From Legionella_C sp048541585 (GTDB taxonomy: Bacteria > Pseudomonadota > Gammaproteobacteria > Legionellales > Legionellaceae): a stretch of 64,000 nucleotides of DNA. Below the pieces are notes generated by a model, which saw nothing but the letters and a program-made list of their open reading frames with translations, searched no databases and was not told the origin of the DNA. The DNA lies in the NCBI RefSeq assembly GCF_048541585.1, contig NZ_CP183303.1, positions 1,116,001 through 1,180,000 on the forward strand. Reading direction: 5' to 3'. This document shows, piece after piece, positions 7,456 through 17,057 of this stretch (position 1 is its first letter; each line of letters opens with the position of its first letter). The translations under genes were made by a program, and so were the position numbers.

Positions 7456-9407
7456 TTGCTGAAATTGGTTTATTTTCATTAATATTGGCTTTAATTTGCG
7501 CTATTTCACTTGCTATTATTCCGTTAATTGGCTTGCGAAAAAATAAGCCAGAATGGGTTGCAGCTGCTCCTTTCTATGTAGGTGGTCAGTGTTTCTTTAT
7601 TGCATTAGCGTATTGTTGTTTAACTTATTGTTTTTTGACTAATGATTTTAGCGTTGTTTATGTTTTGGCTAATTCTAGTACGCTGCTGCCATGGTTTTAT
7701 AAATTTTGTGCTGTATGGGGCGGACATGAAGGTTCTATGCTCCTTTGGGTTAGTATCTTAAGTTTGTGGATGATGATGGTTACTCTTTTTAGCCAGTCAC
7801 TTACCAATGAATTTAAAGTACGTGTGTTGATTATTTTAGGGTGGCTTAGTGTAGGTTTTATTCTCTTTCTTTTAACGACATCTAACCCTTTTGCGAGACA
7901 ATTTCAACTTTTGCATACTGAAGGTCGCGATTTAAATCCACTGTTGCAAGATCCAGGGTTTTTATTTCATCCACCTATGTTATATATGGGCTATGTAGGC
8001 TTTTCAGTTGCTTTTGCCTTTGCAATTGCGGCACTTTGGTTAGGGAGGCTTGAAACAGCGTGGGCAAAATGGACTAGACCTTGGACCCTGGCTGCCTGGT
8101 GTTGTTTGACTGCTGGGATCACTTTAGGTAGTTGGTGGGCCTATCGCGAGCTAGGTTGGGGCGGCTGGTGGTTTTGGGATCCCGTGGAAAATGCTTCTTT
8201 TATGCCTTGGTTGGTAGGTACCGCACTATTGCATTCTCTAGCTGTCAGTGAACAGCGCCAACAATTTTTAGCTTGGACTTTATTGTTAGCAATTAGTGCT
8301 TTTTCACTTAGTTTAGTGGGTACATTTTTAGTCCGCTCAGGCGTGTTAACTTCTGTGCATGCATTTGCTGTTGACCCACAGCGAGGAATTTATATTTTAG
8401 GTTTTCTACTGGTTGTTATAGGTGGCTCTTTAAGTCTTTTTACTTTTCGTGCCCAAACCTTGCAAAGTCGAATTAGCCCCAGCGTTTTTTCTAAAGAAAG
8501 TGCGTTATTACTAAATAATGTCTTTTTAGTTGTTATTATGCTTACCGTGTTAATGGGTACTGTTTATCCTTTATTAATAGATAGCTTAGGGCTTGGAAAA
8601 TTATCCGTAGGCGCACCTTACTTTAATGCTGTATTTGTGCCTTTAATGATTCCTCTTTTAATTCTTATGGGGTTAGGAATTCATCTAAATTGGCAGCAAG
8701 ATAAATTATCAAAAATTGTAAAAAAGTTAGGTAATATTGGTTTAGTGAGCTTGCTTCTACCCTGGGCTGCGCTAATATTATTAACTGGAGTTATCAATTA
8801 TTATTCTTTGCTGGGATTAGTGTTTGCAACATGGATTTTACTTAGTACCGGGAAATTTGTTTACATAAGAGCCAAACAACAAGCTTGGTATACTTTAAGA
8901 CAATCTTTTTGGGGCATGGTAATTGCTCATTGTGGATTGGCAGTTAGTGTTATTGGAGTTAGTGTTTCTACCGGTTACGGTATCCAAGATGATGTGAAAA
9001 TGGCACCTGGAAGCAGCGCTCAGTTAAATGGTTATACTATTACCTTTCTTAAAGAAACCCAAATTAAAGGTCCAAATTACCATGGTTATCAAGCTCGTTT
9101 TGAGGTTCGCCGCGGGCATAACTTTAACGTTATTTTTCCAGAAAAACGCATTTATGACGTTGGCAAAATGCCTATGACGGAATCAGCAATTGATGTCAGT
9201 CCAATACGCGATATTTATATTGCACTTGGCGAACCGCTTGATGATAAATCATGGACAGTTCGCTTATATTATAAACCTCTTATTCGCTTTATCTGGGGTG
9301 GAGGCTTTATGATTTTAGCAGGTGGCATCCTAGCCATGACAGATAGACGTTATTATGTAAAGCAGAAAAAAATAGCTGCTAATAAAGTAGGGGAAAGTCT
9401 GATATGA
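7452..9407 (+). CDS. ccmF: CcmF, haem lyase subunit
   Basis: Large membrane protein that joins haem to apocytochrome c together with CcmH. At 651 residues with many membrane segments it has the usual length. The tryptophan-rich motif WGGWWFWDPVENASF (236-250) and periplasmic His residues in GGHEGS (His92) and FHPPMLYMG (His173) are all present. It starts inside the last codons of ccmE and ends with an ATGA overlap into ccmG. Confidence 0.95.
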   Translation: MIAEIGLFSLILALICAISLAIIPLIGLRKNKPEWVAAAPFYVGGQCFFIALAYCCLTYCFLTNDFSVVYVLANSSTLLPWFYKFCAVWGGHEGSMLLWVSILSLWMMMVTLFSQSLTNEFKVRVLIILGWLSVGFILFLLTTSNPFARQFQLLHTEGRDLNPLLQDPGFLFHPPMLYMGYVGFSVAFAFAIAALWLGRLETAWAKWTRPWTLAAWCCLTAGITLGSWWAYRELGWGGWWFWDPVENASFMPWLVGTALLHSLAVSEQRQQFLAWTLLLAISAFSLSLVGTFLVRSGVLTSVHAFAVDPQRGIYILGFLLVVIGGSLSLFTFRAQTLQSRISPSVFSKESALLLNNVFLVVIMLTVLMGTVYPLLIDSLGLGKLSVGAPYFNAVFVPLMIPLLILMGLGIHLNWQQDKLSKIVKKLGNIGLVSLLLPWAALILLTGVINYYSLLGLVFATWILLSTGKFVYIRAKQQAWYTLRQSFWGMVIAHCGLAVSVIGVSVSTGYGIQDDVKMAPGSSAQLNGYTITFLKETQIKGPNYHGYQARFEVRRGHNFNVIFPEKRIYDVGKMPMTESAIDVSPIRDIYIALGEPLDDKSWTVRLYYKPLIRFIWGGGFMILAGGILAMTDRRYYVKQKKIAANKVGESLI

Positions 9408-9940
9408 AAAAGTATCTTTTGCGTTTAACTCCTCTTGTGCTATTTGCACTATTGGCTATTTTTTTAGGGCGAGGCTTATTTTTAGAGCCGCAAAAATTAC
9501 CTTCGGCACAATTAGGTCAAAGCTTGCCCCAATTTAAACTACCGCTGCTTACTGCTGAAAATAAAGTATTAACGAATAATGATTTACAGGGTGATGTATC
9601 AATTTTAAATGTTTGGGCTAGTTGGTGTACTGCTTGCAGCGAAGAGCAGGTATTTTTATTGCGTTTAGCTGATGTTGGTGTTCCGATTTTTGGCTTAAAT
9701 TACAAAGATAATAATGATAATGCAAAAAAATGGTTAGCTGAGTGGGGTAATCCCTATAAAAAAGTGGGTTCAGATACAGCTGGAAAAGTGGCTATTGATT
9801 TAGGAGTATATGGGGCTCCGGAAACTTTTTTAATTGATGCTAAGGGTATTATTCGTTACCGCCATGCAGGTGCTTTAGATGAAAAAGTTTGGGCAGAAGA
9901 ATTTCTACCTCGAATTTTGCAACTAAAAGGTCAAGGATGA
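9404..9940 (+). CDS. ccmG: CcmG/DsbE thiol-disulphide reductase
   Basis: Thioredoxin-fold protein tethered to the inner membrane that reduces the haem-binding cysteines of apocytochrome c. It has an N-terminal anchor (about 8-25) and the active site WASWCTACSEE, with Cys75 and Cys78. The CTAC dipeptide differs from the more common CPTC/CPVC of CcmG, but position and context are clear. A cis-Pro region (YGAPETFLID) follows near residues 135-144. It overlaps ccmH by 4 bp. Confidence 0.92.
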   Translation: MKKYLLRLTPLVLFALLAIFLGRGLFLEPQKLPSAQLGQSLPQFKLPLLTAENKVLTNNDLQGDVSILNVWASWCTACSEEQVFLLRLADVGVPIFGLNYKDNNDNAKKWLAEWGNPYKKVGSDTAGKVAIDLGVYGAPETFLIDAKGIIRYRHAGALDEKVWAEEFLPRILQLKGQG

Positions 9941-10326
9941 AAAAGTTCATTTTTCTATGTTGTTTGATTTTATGGTTGCCTGGGGGTTTTGCAAGTACGC
10001 TCTACCCATTACCGACTGCTAAACAAAGCGCGCAATTTGAACATCTTTTAAAAGAATTACGTTGTTTGGTTTGCCAAAATCAAGACTTGGCAGATTCAAA
10101 TGCAAGTCTTGCTAAAGACTTGCGAGATCAAGTTTATACCATGGTAAATGAGGGTAAGAGTGATACAGAAATTATTAACTATTTAACATCTCGCTATGGT
10201 GATTTTATTTTATTTAATCCGCCAGTTAAAGGCGTAACTGTCTTATTGTGGTATGGGCCTATTTTATTTTTACTATTAGGATTTTTTATTTTCTGGCGTA
10301 CCTGTATTAAGCGAAAAGTATTATGA
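9937..10326 (+). CDS. ccmH: CcmH, apocytochrome thiol-handling protein
   Basis: Short CcmH (129 aa) with a signal peptide (about 1-20), the redox motif LRCLVCQNQ (Cys43 and Cys46), and one C-terminal membrane segment (about 103-122). It receives electrons from CcmG and works with CcmF. This is the two-gene arrangement in which the TPR part is a separate gene (ccmI), unlike the fused CcmH of E. coli. The start at 9937 overlaps the ccmG stop; the longer frame from 9889 lies inside ccmG and is unlikely. Confidence 0.93.
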   Translation: MKKFIFLCCLILWLPGGFASTLYPLPTAKQSAQFEHLLKELRCLVCQNQDLADSNASLAKDLRDQVYTMVNEGKSDTEIINYLTSRYGDFILFNPPVKGVTVLLWYGPILFLLLGFFIFWRTCIKRKVL

Positions 10327-10991
10327 TTAGTTGGGGATTAATTAGTTGTTTAATAACGCTTGCCTGCTTTGCGGTTTTGATTATTATTTATCCCTTAGGA
10401 AAAACGTTAAAGAAGGGCTTTACACTGTTTGTAATAAGCTTACTGTTAGTTATGGCATTGGCTTATTATCAATGGGGCTCATTTTTAAGTTGGCAACAAT
10501 ATAAGCAAAATGAGCTTGCCGAGCAGCGAGCAAAAGCCTTATTAGAAAAAATAAAATCGCCAGAAGAACTCATTACTAAACTAAAAACTCATTTAGATGA
10601 CACGCCATCTAGTGCACGTGGTTGGTATTTGTTAGGTCGACTTTATGTAAGTCAAGGAGCGTGGGAGCCAGCTCGAGATGCCTTTGCCAAGGCACATCAA
10701 TTAAATTTAAATGATGAAGGGATTACAATTAATTATGCTTATAGTTTGTGGCGATTAAATGGTCAACAATTTAACAACGATATTCGTAGTTTGTTTGATC
10801 AATTGCTTAAGCAAAATCCTAGTCAACCTGATGCTCTAGCTATGCTTGCTGTCGATGCGTATGATAATAAATATTATGCGAAAGCAGTTGATTATTGGCA
10901 GCGATTATTGAAATTAGCACCGCCTGATTCAGAAGAGGCTAGAGCACTACGTAAAGCTATTGCAAAAGCACTTGCAGCGCAGCAAGCTTAA
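10323..10991 (+). CDS. ccmI: CcmI/CycH-like TPR protein
   Basis: Apocytochrome c chaperone that closes the ccm operon. It has two N-terminal membrane segments (about 3-24 and 32-52), a charged cytoplasmic loop including EQRAKALLEKIKSPEEL, then TPR helices (about 85-220) with the typical W-x-LLG-x-[LY]-[YV]-x-x-G-x-[WY]-x-x-A pattern. At 222 residues it is shorter than CcmI of alphaproteobacteria. It overlaps ccmH by 4 bp. Confidence 0.85.
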   Translation: MISWGLISCLITLACFAVLIIIYPLGKTLKKGFTLFVISLLLVMALAYYQWGSFLSWQQYKQNELAEQRAKALLEKIKSPEELITKLKTHLDDTPSSARGWYLLGRLYVSQGAWEPARDAFAKAHQLNLNDEGITINYAYSLWRLNGQQFNNDIRSLFDQLLKQNPSQPDALAMLAVDAYDNKYYAKAVDYWQRLLKLAPPDSEEARALRKAIAKALAAQQA

Positions 10992-11130
10992 ATTAAAAAT
11001 ATACTTATTTACTCCGAAGGTATGGGATTTTCATTATTGCTTTTACGTTTACTTAACTTAAAAATCAAGTTGCATAGGTATATAATTGCGTTAAACTTAA
11101 ATGGTTATCTAATAAATAAGAAGGAATAAA

Positions 11131-11340
11131 ATGATGACAGATCGTGTTTATCAGATTGTAGAGCTTGTAGGAACTTCAGAAGACGGTATTGAAGACGCAA
11201 TTAATAATGGAATTGCTAAAGCTGCAAGTTTATATGGCAAGCTAGATTGGTATGAAATAATCCAGACTCGTGGTTTTATTGAAGATAATAAGCATAAATA
11301 TTATCAAGTACATTTAAAAATTGGTTGTCATACACATTAA
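11131..11340 (+). CDS. Dodecin-family flavin-binding protein
   Basis: A 69-residue protein matching dodecin along its whole length: VYQIVELVGTSEDGIEDAI, then the [WY]-[YF]-E-[IV] segment (LDWYEIIQTRG) and YQVHLKIG. Dodecins form hollow dodecamers that store riboflavin or FMN. Translation may begin at the first or second ATG (11131 or 11134); GAAGGA lies just upstream. A TATAAT at 11081-11086 is a possible -10 box, suggesting its own promoter after the ccm operon. Confidence 0.85.
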   Translation: MMTDRVYQIVELVGTSEDGIEDAINNGIAKAASLYGKLDWYEIIQTRGFIEDNKHKYYQVHLKIGCHTH

Positions 11341-11349
11341 ATAATTTTT

Positions 11350-11398
11350 ATATGGCCACAATCTAAGGATGCCTTGCTGGCCGTATCTAAAAGATTGT
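11350..11398 (+). terminator. Stem-loop after dodecin gene with alternative pairing
   Basis: ATATGGCCA (11350-11358) pairs with TGGCCGTAT (11378-11386) as a 9-bp stem with one G-T pair; AAGG/CCTT can pair inside the loop. The ACAATCT at 11359-11365 could instead pair with AGATTGT at 11392-11398, so two folds exclude each other. It starts 10 bp after the stop and most simply acts as a terminator. Confidence 0.35.
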
Positions 11399-11621
11399 AA
11401 TACTAGCTTCTTCGCTTTTGTTCTTTTGTCAGTTCCGCAATATTTGCGGGATTGCCAAGTCAGTAGCAGTTATTTTAATTTTTGTTGCGAATTTAGTTTT
11501 TAATACAAACCTTCCTACTATAGTTTAACTAGCAATTTATAAAAAATTGCAGGCTTTGTTTAGAATGCTAAGGCCCATAGAGCATCATGTTGTTTTAAAT
11601 TTTGGTGAATGCAGTAATCGC

Positions 11622-13457
11622 TTATAAAATAGGTATATCAATTTCTTCTTGTAATAATACTTTCAAAAATTCATTACCATAATGGTTGAGCTTGTATTGA
11701 CCAACACCGGAAATTGTTAATAATTCTTCTAAGCTTTGTGGTTTTTTTATGGCCATTTCGTGTAGCGTGCTATCGCTAAAAATCATAAAAGGTGGTTTAT
11801 TTTCTTCATCTGCAATTTGACGTCTTAGGGCGCGCAATTTTTCAAAAAGTGGGTTATTTTTTAGTTGCAGCGTTTTAGCTTTTTCTTTTACTTTAGGCAG
11901 TTGAGGCTCATCAATATTAACTAAAGCAAGGTTAATCTTTTCTTCACCTTTTAATACAGCTGCTGCTTTATTATTTAAGCGTAAAACATTAAAGTGATTA
12001 ATATCCTGATAACAATAATCTTTATGAATTAGCTGCCAAGCTAGCTGTTTCCAGTAATAAGCTGGTTTATTTTTTCCTATGCCATAAGTGCTTAATTTAT
12101 CATGCCCAGCTTGTTTAATTTTGTCAGCCAAACTGCCACGCAATACATCGATAGTATAAGCCATACCGTAACTTTGTCTAAGCCGATAAACACACGATAA
12201 AAATTTTTGGGCGTCTTCTGTAGCATCTTGTAAAACAGGTGGATTATCACAAATGTCACAATAGTTACAGGCTGATTCATATTGCTCATCAAAATAACGC
12301 AATAATATTTGTCGACGGCAATGATTGGCTTGGGCAAAAGCAAGCATATGATTTAATTTGGCAGTTTCAACCCGTTGCTTATGATCATCTTCAATAGTTG
12401 CCACCCAACTTCGTAAGCGGGCACTATCCGCTGGGTCATAAAATAATAACGCTCTTGCGGCTAGCCCATCTCGACCCGCGCGACCTGTTTCTTGATAATA
12501 GCTTTCAATAGTTTTAGGTAAATCATAATGAATGACGAATCGTACATTAGGTTTATCAATGCCCATTCCAAACGCAATCGTTGCAACGACCAACTCAATT
12601 CTATCGTAGCGAAACATAGTTTGTACTTCGCGTCTTTCAGCATAAGGAAGACCAGCATGATAGCCGCGTGCTTGTAAACCTGCAGCTCTTAATTTATCTA
12701 CTAAGCGGTCTACCGTACTTCGTGTACCGCAGTAAATAATCCCCGCTTGTGAGCGTTGAGTTTCTAAAAAATGCTGTAATTGTTTAAAAGCGTTATTTTT
12801 TAGCATAACCGAGTAATGAATATTAGGACGGTTAAAAGAAGCTAGATAAATTTTAGGGCTGTAATTTAATTTATTAATAATATCTAAACGAGTTTGTTGG
12901 TCAGCGGTTGCTGTAAGCGCAATAATAGGAATATCTGGAAAGTGCAGTTTCAGTTTACCTAAAAGAGCATATTCAGGACGAAAATCGTGTCCCCATTGTG
13001 AAATGCAATGCGCCTCATCAATGGCAAATAAGGCAAGCTGGCATTCATCCAAACGTTCTAAAAAAGCAGCACTCACTAAACGCTCTGGGGCAACATATAG
13101 TAAATCTAACTGGCCATTATGTAATTCGGCAAGAACTTGCCTTGATTCTTCGCTATCTAGGGAGGAATTATAATAGGCAGCACGAATCCCTTGTAATTTT
13201 AACGCTGCAACTTGATCTTCCATCAAAGAAATTAAAGGAGATACTATAATTGCTAAACCTTTGCGAATTAGAGCTGGAATTTGATAGCATAATGACTTGC
13301 CTCCGCCTGTAGGCATTAAAACTAATAAATCATTTCCAGCTAATAAGTCTTTAATAATAGACTCTTGTAATCCTCTAAATTGAGTAAAACCAAAGTAATT
13401 TTTTAAAACAGTGACAGGATCAATGCAAGTCGTTTGAGGATTAGCCAAAATTTCCAT
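11622..13457 (-). CDS. recQ: RecQ ATP-dependent DNA helicase
   Basis: 3'-5' DNA helicase for recombination and fork repair. The 611 residues hold the helicase core with MPTGGGKSLCYQ (Walker A, 49-56), DEAH (147-150) and the aromatic-rich loop CISQWGHDFRPEY, then motif VI QETGRAGRDG, a zinc-binding RQC subdomain with four Cys (about 378-402), a winged helix, and a C-terminal HRDC domain (about 530-600). Length and order match bacterial RecQ. It has no operon partner. Confidence 0.96.
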   Translation of the reverse strand: MEILANPQTTCIDPVTVLKNYFGFTQFRGLQESIIKDLLAGNDLLVLMPTGGGKSLCYQIPALIRKGLAIIVSPLISLMEDQVAALKLQGIRAAYYNSSLDSEESRQVLAELHNGQLDLLYVAPERLVSAAFLERLDECQLALFAIDEAHCISQWGHDFRPEYALLGKLKLHFPDIPIIALTATADQQTRLDIINKLNYSPKIYLASFNRPNIHYSVMLKNNAFKQLQHFLETQRSQAGIIYCGTRSTVDRLVDKLRAAGLQARGYHAGLPYAERREVQTMFRYDRIELVVATIAFGMGIDKPNVRFVIHYDLPKTIESYYQETGRAGRDGLAARALLFYDPADSARLRSWVATIEDDHKQRVETAKLNHMLAFAQANHCRRQILLRYFDEQYESACNYCDICDNPPVLQDATEDAQKFLSCVYRLRQSYGMAYTIDVLRGSLADKIKQAGHDKLSTYGIGKNKPAYYWKQLAWQLIHKDYCYQDINHFNVLRLNNKAAAVLKGEEKINLALVNIDEPQLPKVKEKAKTLQLKNNPLFEKLRALRRQIADEENKPPFMIFSDSTLHEMAIKKPQSLEELLTISGVGQYKLNHYGNEFLKVLLQEEIDIPIL

Positions 13458-13837
13458 CTAATTTTCTTTGTTATTTATCGTACATCAGAAATTAGCAATA
13501 ATAGCATTTTTATCTATAAAGGTGAGAGGTATAAATTTTTGTAAAGAAAATAGTTAAGCGGACGAGTATGAAATAAGATAGGCAAAAAAAATTAGGTAGC
13601 TTAGACATAAAATAAATAGGTATTAGGTCTTAACGGTTATAATTAAATAAAACAAGTTAGGTCATCATTATTAATTAGCTAATGTATAGCATAAGCCACT
13701 AAGTTTTAGGCACGGTATATGTGAGGTGAAGGCAGATATAAGTAGTAGATGATTGAAGCCCCATAAACTTGCAATGCAGTACCAAGCCTAGTGGGTAATG
13801 CTATATGATGAAGTTAACTTATATTAAGGATAAGCTT
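13458..13837. other. Intergenic region, nothing clear
   Basis: This 380-bp stretch lies between the divergent recQ and acyl-CoA dehydrogenase genes and presumably holds both promoters. I see no RNA gene, repeat or strong hairpin. A short frame upstream of 13838 could extend the dehydrogenase by 11 residues (ATG at 13805). Confidence 0.3.
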
Positions 13838-14992
13838 ATGGATTTCTACTATAGTGATGAGCATTCTGCGTTTCGGGCGATGGCTGGTGAGTTTGCACGT
13901 AACAAACTTGCTCCTAATGCAGCTCTTTGGGATGACCAAAGCTATTTTCCAATAGATATTTTGCGTGAAGCAGCGCAACTGGGTATGGCAGGTATGGTCG
14001 CCGGTGAAGATATTGGCGGGTCTAATTTAAAACGCTTAGATGCAGCGCTTATCTTTGAACAATTAGCGTCTGGCTGTGTTACCACTAGTGCTTATTTATC
14101 TATTCATAATATGGTAACCTCCTTAATTGATCGCTATGCAGATGAATCCTTACGTAAGCTTTGGGGGCCACGTTTAACTTCAATGGAGGCATTAGCTAGT
14201 TATTGTTTAACTGAACCAGATTCAGGTTCAGATGCCGCCTCTTTAAAAACTCGTGCTGTAAAAGATGGCCAAGATTATGTATTAAATGGTACTAAAGCGT
14301 TTATTTCAGGTGGCAGCGTTAGTGATGTTTATCTTTGTATGGTGCGCACAGGTGATGAATCACACCAAGGAATTTCTTGTTTATTAGTAGAAAAAGATAG
14401 ACCAGGTTTAAGTTTTGGTAAATTAGAAAAAAAATTAGGCTGGCGTAATCAGCCAACTTGCATGCTTTATTTTGAAAATTGTCGTGTTCCTATTACCAAT
14501 CGTGTAGGTGATGAGGGTATGGGGTTTAAAATTGCGCTTAATGCCTTAAATGGGGGCCGAGTCAATATTGCTTCTTGTTCGCTTGGTGGTGCTGCAGCTT
14601 GTCTGCGTTTAACCCAAGCTTATTTAAAAGAACGTAAACAGTTTGGTAAATTACTCACTCAAATGCAGGCATTACGTTTTTATTTTGCAGACATGATTAC
14701 AGATTTTGAAGCAGCACGCTTAATGGTTTATAGAGCTGCTGATGCATTAGATAAACATGATAAAAGCGCTCCTATGTATTGCGCTATGGCAAAACGCTTA
14801 GCAACGGATGTTGCTTTTCGTATTAGTGATAAAGCAATGCAGCTACATGGTGGTTATGGTTACTTACATGATTATCAAATTGAGCGTTTATTTCGCGATT
14901 TAAGAGTCCATCAAATTCTTGAAGGGACTAATGAAATTATGCGTGAAATTATTGCTAAATCTACCTTAGATGAAGAATTTTTTATTGATTAA
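13838..14992 (+). CDS. Acyl-CoA dehydrogenase, isobutyryl-CoA type
   Basis: FAD-dependent acyl-CoA dehydrogenase. The signatures CLTEPDSGSDAASL and FRDLRVHQILEGTNEIMR are clear; the Glu in LEGTNE is the expected catalytic base. The two following genes encode an enoyl-CoA hydratase and a 3-hydroxyisobutyryl-CoA hydrolase-like protein, so this enzyme probably oxidises isobutyryl-CoA in valine breakdown. Substrate is inferred from the neighbours. Start at 13838 (AAGGA nearby) gives 384 residues; ATG at 13805 is in frame too. Confidence 0.85.
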   Translation: MDFYYSDEHSAFRAMAGEFARNKLAPNAALWDDQSYFPIDILREAAQLGMAGMVAGEDIGGSNLKRLDAALIFEQLASGCVTTSAYLSIHNMVTSLIDRYADESLRKLWGPRLTSMEALASYCLTEPDSGSDAASLKTRAVKDGQDYVLNGTKAFISGGSVSDVYLCMVRTGDESHQGISCLLVEKDRPGLSFGKLEKKLGWRNQPTCMLYFENCRVPITNRVGDEGMGFKIALNALNGGRVNIASCSLGGAAACLRLTQAYLKERKQFGKLLTQMQALRFYFADMITDFEAARLMVYRAADALDKHDKSAPMYCAMAKRLATDVAFRISDKAMQLHGGYGYLHDYQIERLFRDLRVHQILEGTNEIMREIIAKSTLDEEFFID

Positions 14993-15007
14993 AAGGAGTA
15001 TTTTTAC

Positions 15008-15784
15008 ATGAGTATTGTTGAACGAAGTTTAGCTAGCGATGGAATTTTAACTATTACTTTTAACCGTCCTGAAAAGTTAAATGCACTTAATGAAGAAGTA
15101 TTGCATACGCTACAAGAGATAATTGAATATGCTAAATATAATGCTGAAGTTAAAGCTCTTTTAATCACTGGAAATGGTAAGGCCTTTTGTGCCGGTGCTG
15201 ATATCAATCGTTTAGCTGAATGTGATGCACAAACTGGTTATCAATTTGCTTGCTATGGGCAAGAGGTATTTCGCCAATTAGAAACGTTAGGTAAACCCTC
15301 TTTAGCTGCTATCAATGGTTTTGCTTTTGGTGGTGGATGTGAGCTTGCTATTGCTGCAACCTTACGGATAGCATCAACTAATGCTCAATTTGGTCAGCCT
15401 GAAATTAAGTTAGGAGTTATTCCAGGTTATGGTGGTACGCAACGCTTAGCTCGACTTATTGGTAAGGGACGAGCCCTTGATTTATGCTTGACTGGCCGTT
15501 TTATTGACGCGCAAACTGCATTAGCTTGGGGCTTGATTAGCGAAGTTGTTGAACCTACTGCTTTATTAGAGCAAGCTAATCGTATTTTAAAAAGTATTAT
15601 TACTTTAGCGCCTTTAGCTGCAGCAAGTATTATGGAAGTTATTGATCACGGTTATAATTTATCTTTAAATGATGCGTTACATCTTGAAGCAATTCATTTT
15701 GCTAAAGTATGTGCAAGTGAGGATAAAGCTGAAGGAGTTGATGCATTTTTAAATAAACGAGCTGCGTCATTTAAAGGAGTTTAA
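15008..15784 (+). CDS. Enoyl-CoA hydratase (crotonase family)
   Basis: Hydrates 2-enoyl-CoA, probably methacrylyl-CoA in this cluster. The 258 residues include the oxyanion-hole segment KAFCAGADI (59-67), FGGGCELA with Glu112 and QPEIKLGVIPGYGGTQRL with Glu132; these two Glu match the catalytic pair of rat mitochondrial hydratase (20 residues apart). It follows the dehydrogenase by 15 bp, with AAAGGAG before the start. Confidence 0.9.
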   Translation: MSIVERSLASDGILTITFNRPEKLNALNEEVLHTLQEIIEYAKYNAEVKALLITGNGKAFCAGADINRLAECDAQTGYQFACYGQEVFRQLETLGKPSLAAINGFAFGGGCELAIAATLRIASTNAQFGQPEIKLGVIPGYGGTQRLARLIGKGRALDLCLTGRFIDAQTALAWGLISEVVEPTALLEQANRILKSIITLAPLAAASIMEVIDHGYNLSLNDALHLEAIHFAKVCASEDKAEGVDAFLNKRAASFKGV

Positions 15785-15787
15785 GCT

Positions 15788-16840
15788 ATGAATGACGTTC
15801 GTTTTGATAGTAAGCATCAGCTTGGTATTATTACTTTAACTCGCCCACAGGCCTTAAATGCTATTAATTTACCTATGATTAAAGCTATGCAACAGCAATT
15901 GCTGTTGTGGGAGAAAAATGATTCAATTAAAGCCATTGTTATTCAGTCTGAATTAGAAAAAGCATTTTGTGCCGGTGGTGATGTGCGCTGGCTTTATGAA
16001 ACTGGATTGAAAAATAAAACTGAGCAAATGCAATTTTTCTGGCATGAATACCGATTAAACCATTATATTCATCACTTAAAAAAACCTTATATTGCTTTGC
16101 TCAATGGAATTACTATGGGCGGTGGTGTCGGTATTTCTTTGCATGGCTCTTATGCAGTCGCTAACGAAAAATTTATATTTGCTATGCCGGAAACAGGGAT
16201 TGGGTTATTCCCTGATATTGGCGCAAGTTATTTACTAGCTCGGTGTCCAGGTGAAATAGGACTGTATTTAGCATTAACTGGTAATCGTCTAAATGCAGAG
16301 GAAGCTTACGCTGCGGGCTTAGTAAATTATTTAATCAGTAATAACGACCTGACAACAGTAATACCTAGACTTTGTGAATTAGATTTAAGTCAAAACTCAC
16401 ATGAACAGATTAAAAATTTCTTCCAAACTCTTGCTAAAAATAGCGATTTAACTTTTCCTAATAGTGAAAAAATTAACTATTATTTTGCTAAAAGTAGTGT
16501 GCTAGACATTATCTCTTCTTTAAAAGAAAGTGATGATCCTTGGGCTTTAGCAACGTTAAAAACGCTAGAGCAAAAATCACCTTTAAGCTTAGCAGTGACG
16601 TTTGAGCAAATTAACAGAGCGAAATCTTTGTCAATGGCTGAATGTGTTAAAATGGACTACCGTTTAGTTGGTCATTTTATGCAAGATCATGACTTTTATG
16701 AGGGGATAAGGGCATTGTTAATTGATAAAGATAAAAATCCACGATGGTCGCCCGATAACTTAAAAGCTATTACCCCAGCTTTAGTAGCGAACTATTTTGA
16801 ACACGATGGAGAAGAGCTGACTTTACTTTTAGAGCATTAA
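15788..16840 (+). CDS. 3-Hydroxyisobutyryl-CoA hydrolase-like protein
   Basis: Crotonase-fold protein of 350 residues, longer than the hydratase before it. FCAGGDVRWLYE, MGGGVGISLHG and AMPETGIGLFPDIGASYLL are characteristic of the hydrolase branch that releases 3-hydroxyisobutyrate from its CoA ester. It starts 3 bp after the previous stop, preceded by AAAGGAG, so the three genes form one operon (dehydrogenase, hydratase, hydrolase), the middle of the valine pathway. The following dehydrogenases (MmsB and MmsA types) are not in the window. Confidence 0.85.
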   Translation: MNDVRFDSKHQLGIITLTRPQALNAINLPMIKAMQQQLLLWEKNDSIKAIVIQSELEKAFCAGGDVRWLYETGLKNKTEQMQFFWHEYRLNHYIHHLKKPYIALLNGITMGGGVGISLHGSYAVANEKFIFAMPETGIGLFPDIGASYLLARCPGEIGLYLALTGNRLNAEEAYAAGLVNYLISNNDLTTVIPRLCELDLSQNSHEQIKNFFQTLAKNSDLTFPNSEKINYYFAKSSVLDIISSLKESDDPWALATLKTLEQKSPLSLAVTFEQINRAKSLSMAECVKMDYRLVGHFMQDHDFYEGIRALLIDKDKNPRWSPDNLKAITPALVANYFEHDGEELTLLLEH

Positions 16841-16914
16841 TTAATTGCTAAAGTTTAGCTTGGTATTACAGGATGTAAATGCCACAAAACCTACCAGCTT
16901 ATTAACCGAATTTA

Positions 16915-16949
16915 AGCTATGTCCTGTGACCACTTTGCGGGACGTAGTA
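16915..16949. repeat. Reduced, one-arm copy of the 25.6-kb cloverleaf repeat
   Basis: CTATGT (16917-16922) and ACGTAG (16942-16947) form an outer stem; between them CCTGTGA and TTGCGGG form a 7-bp arm (with G-T pairs) around a CCACT loop. The following TAGTAGAGTAATTTG resembles the GGTAGAGTAATCTAATT that follows the three-arm copies at 25655-26146. It therefore looks like the same element with arms B and C removed. Confidence 0.5.
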
Positions 16950-17007
16950 GAGTAATTTGTTGAACTCTAGGATGAGCAGCTTTGGTAAAGTCAATTTTAA
17001 ATGAATA

Positions 17008-17034
17008 GAAATACCTACTGCCTGTAGGTATTTC
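17008..17034. terminator. Perfect 11-bp hairpin between convergent genes
   Basis: GAAATACCTAC (17008-17018) pairs with GTAGGTATTTC (17024-17034) around a 5-nt loop. It lies between the ends of the crotonase operon and of the leftward 492-residue gene, fitting a two-way terminator. No T-run follows. Confidence 0.5.
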
Positions 17035-17057
17035 GTAAGAGAATAAATCGAATATTA

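Noticed and set aside
12092..13249. Several open frames of 60-85 codons.
   Set aside because: All lie inside recQ in other frames and lack starts or family features.
15008..15784. Suspected loss of a catalytic Glu in the enoyl-CoA hydratase (Asp in ALDLCLTG).
   Set aside because: The catalytic pair corresponds to Glu112 in GGGCE and Glu132 in QPEI, both present; the Asp is at a non-catalytic position.
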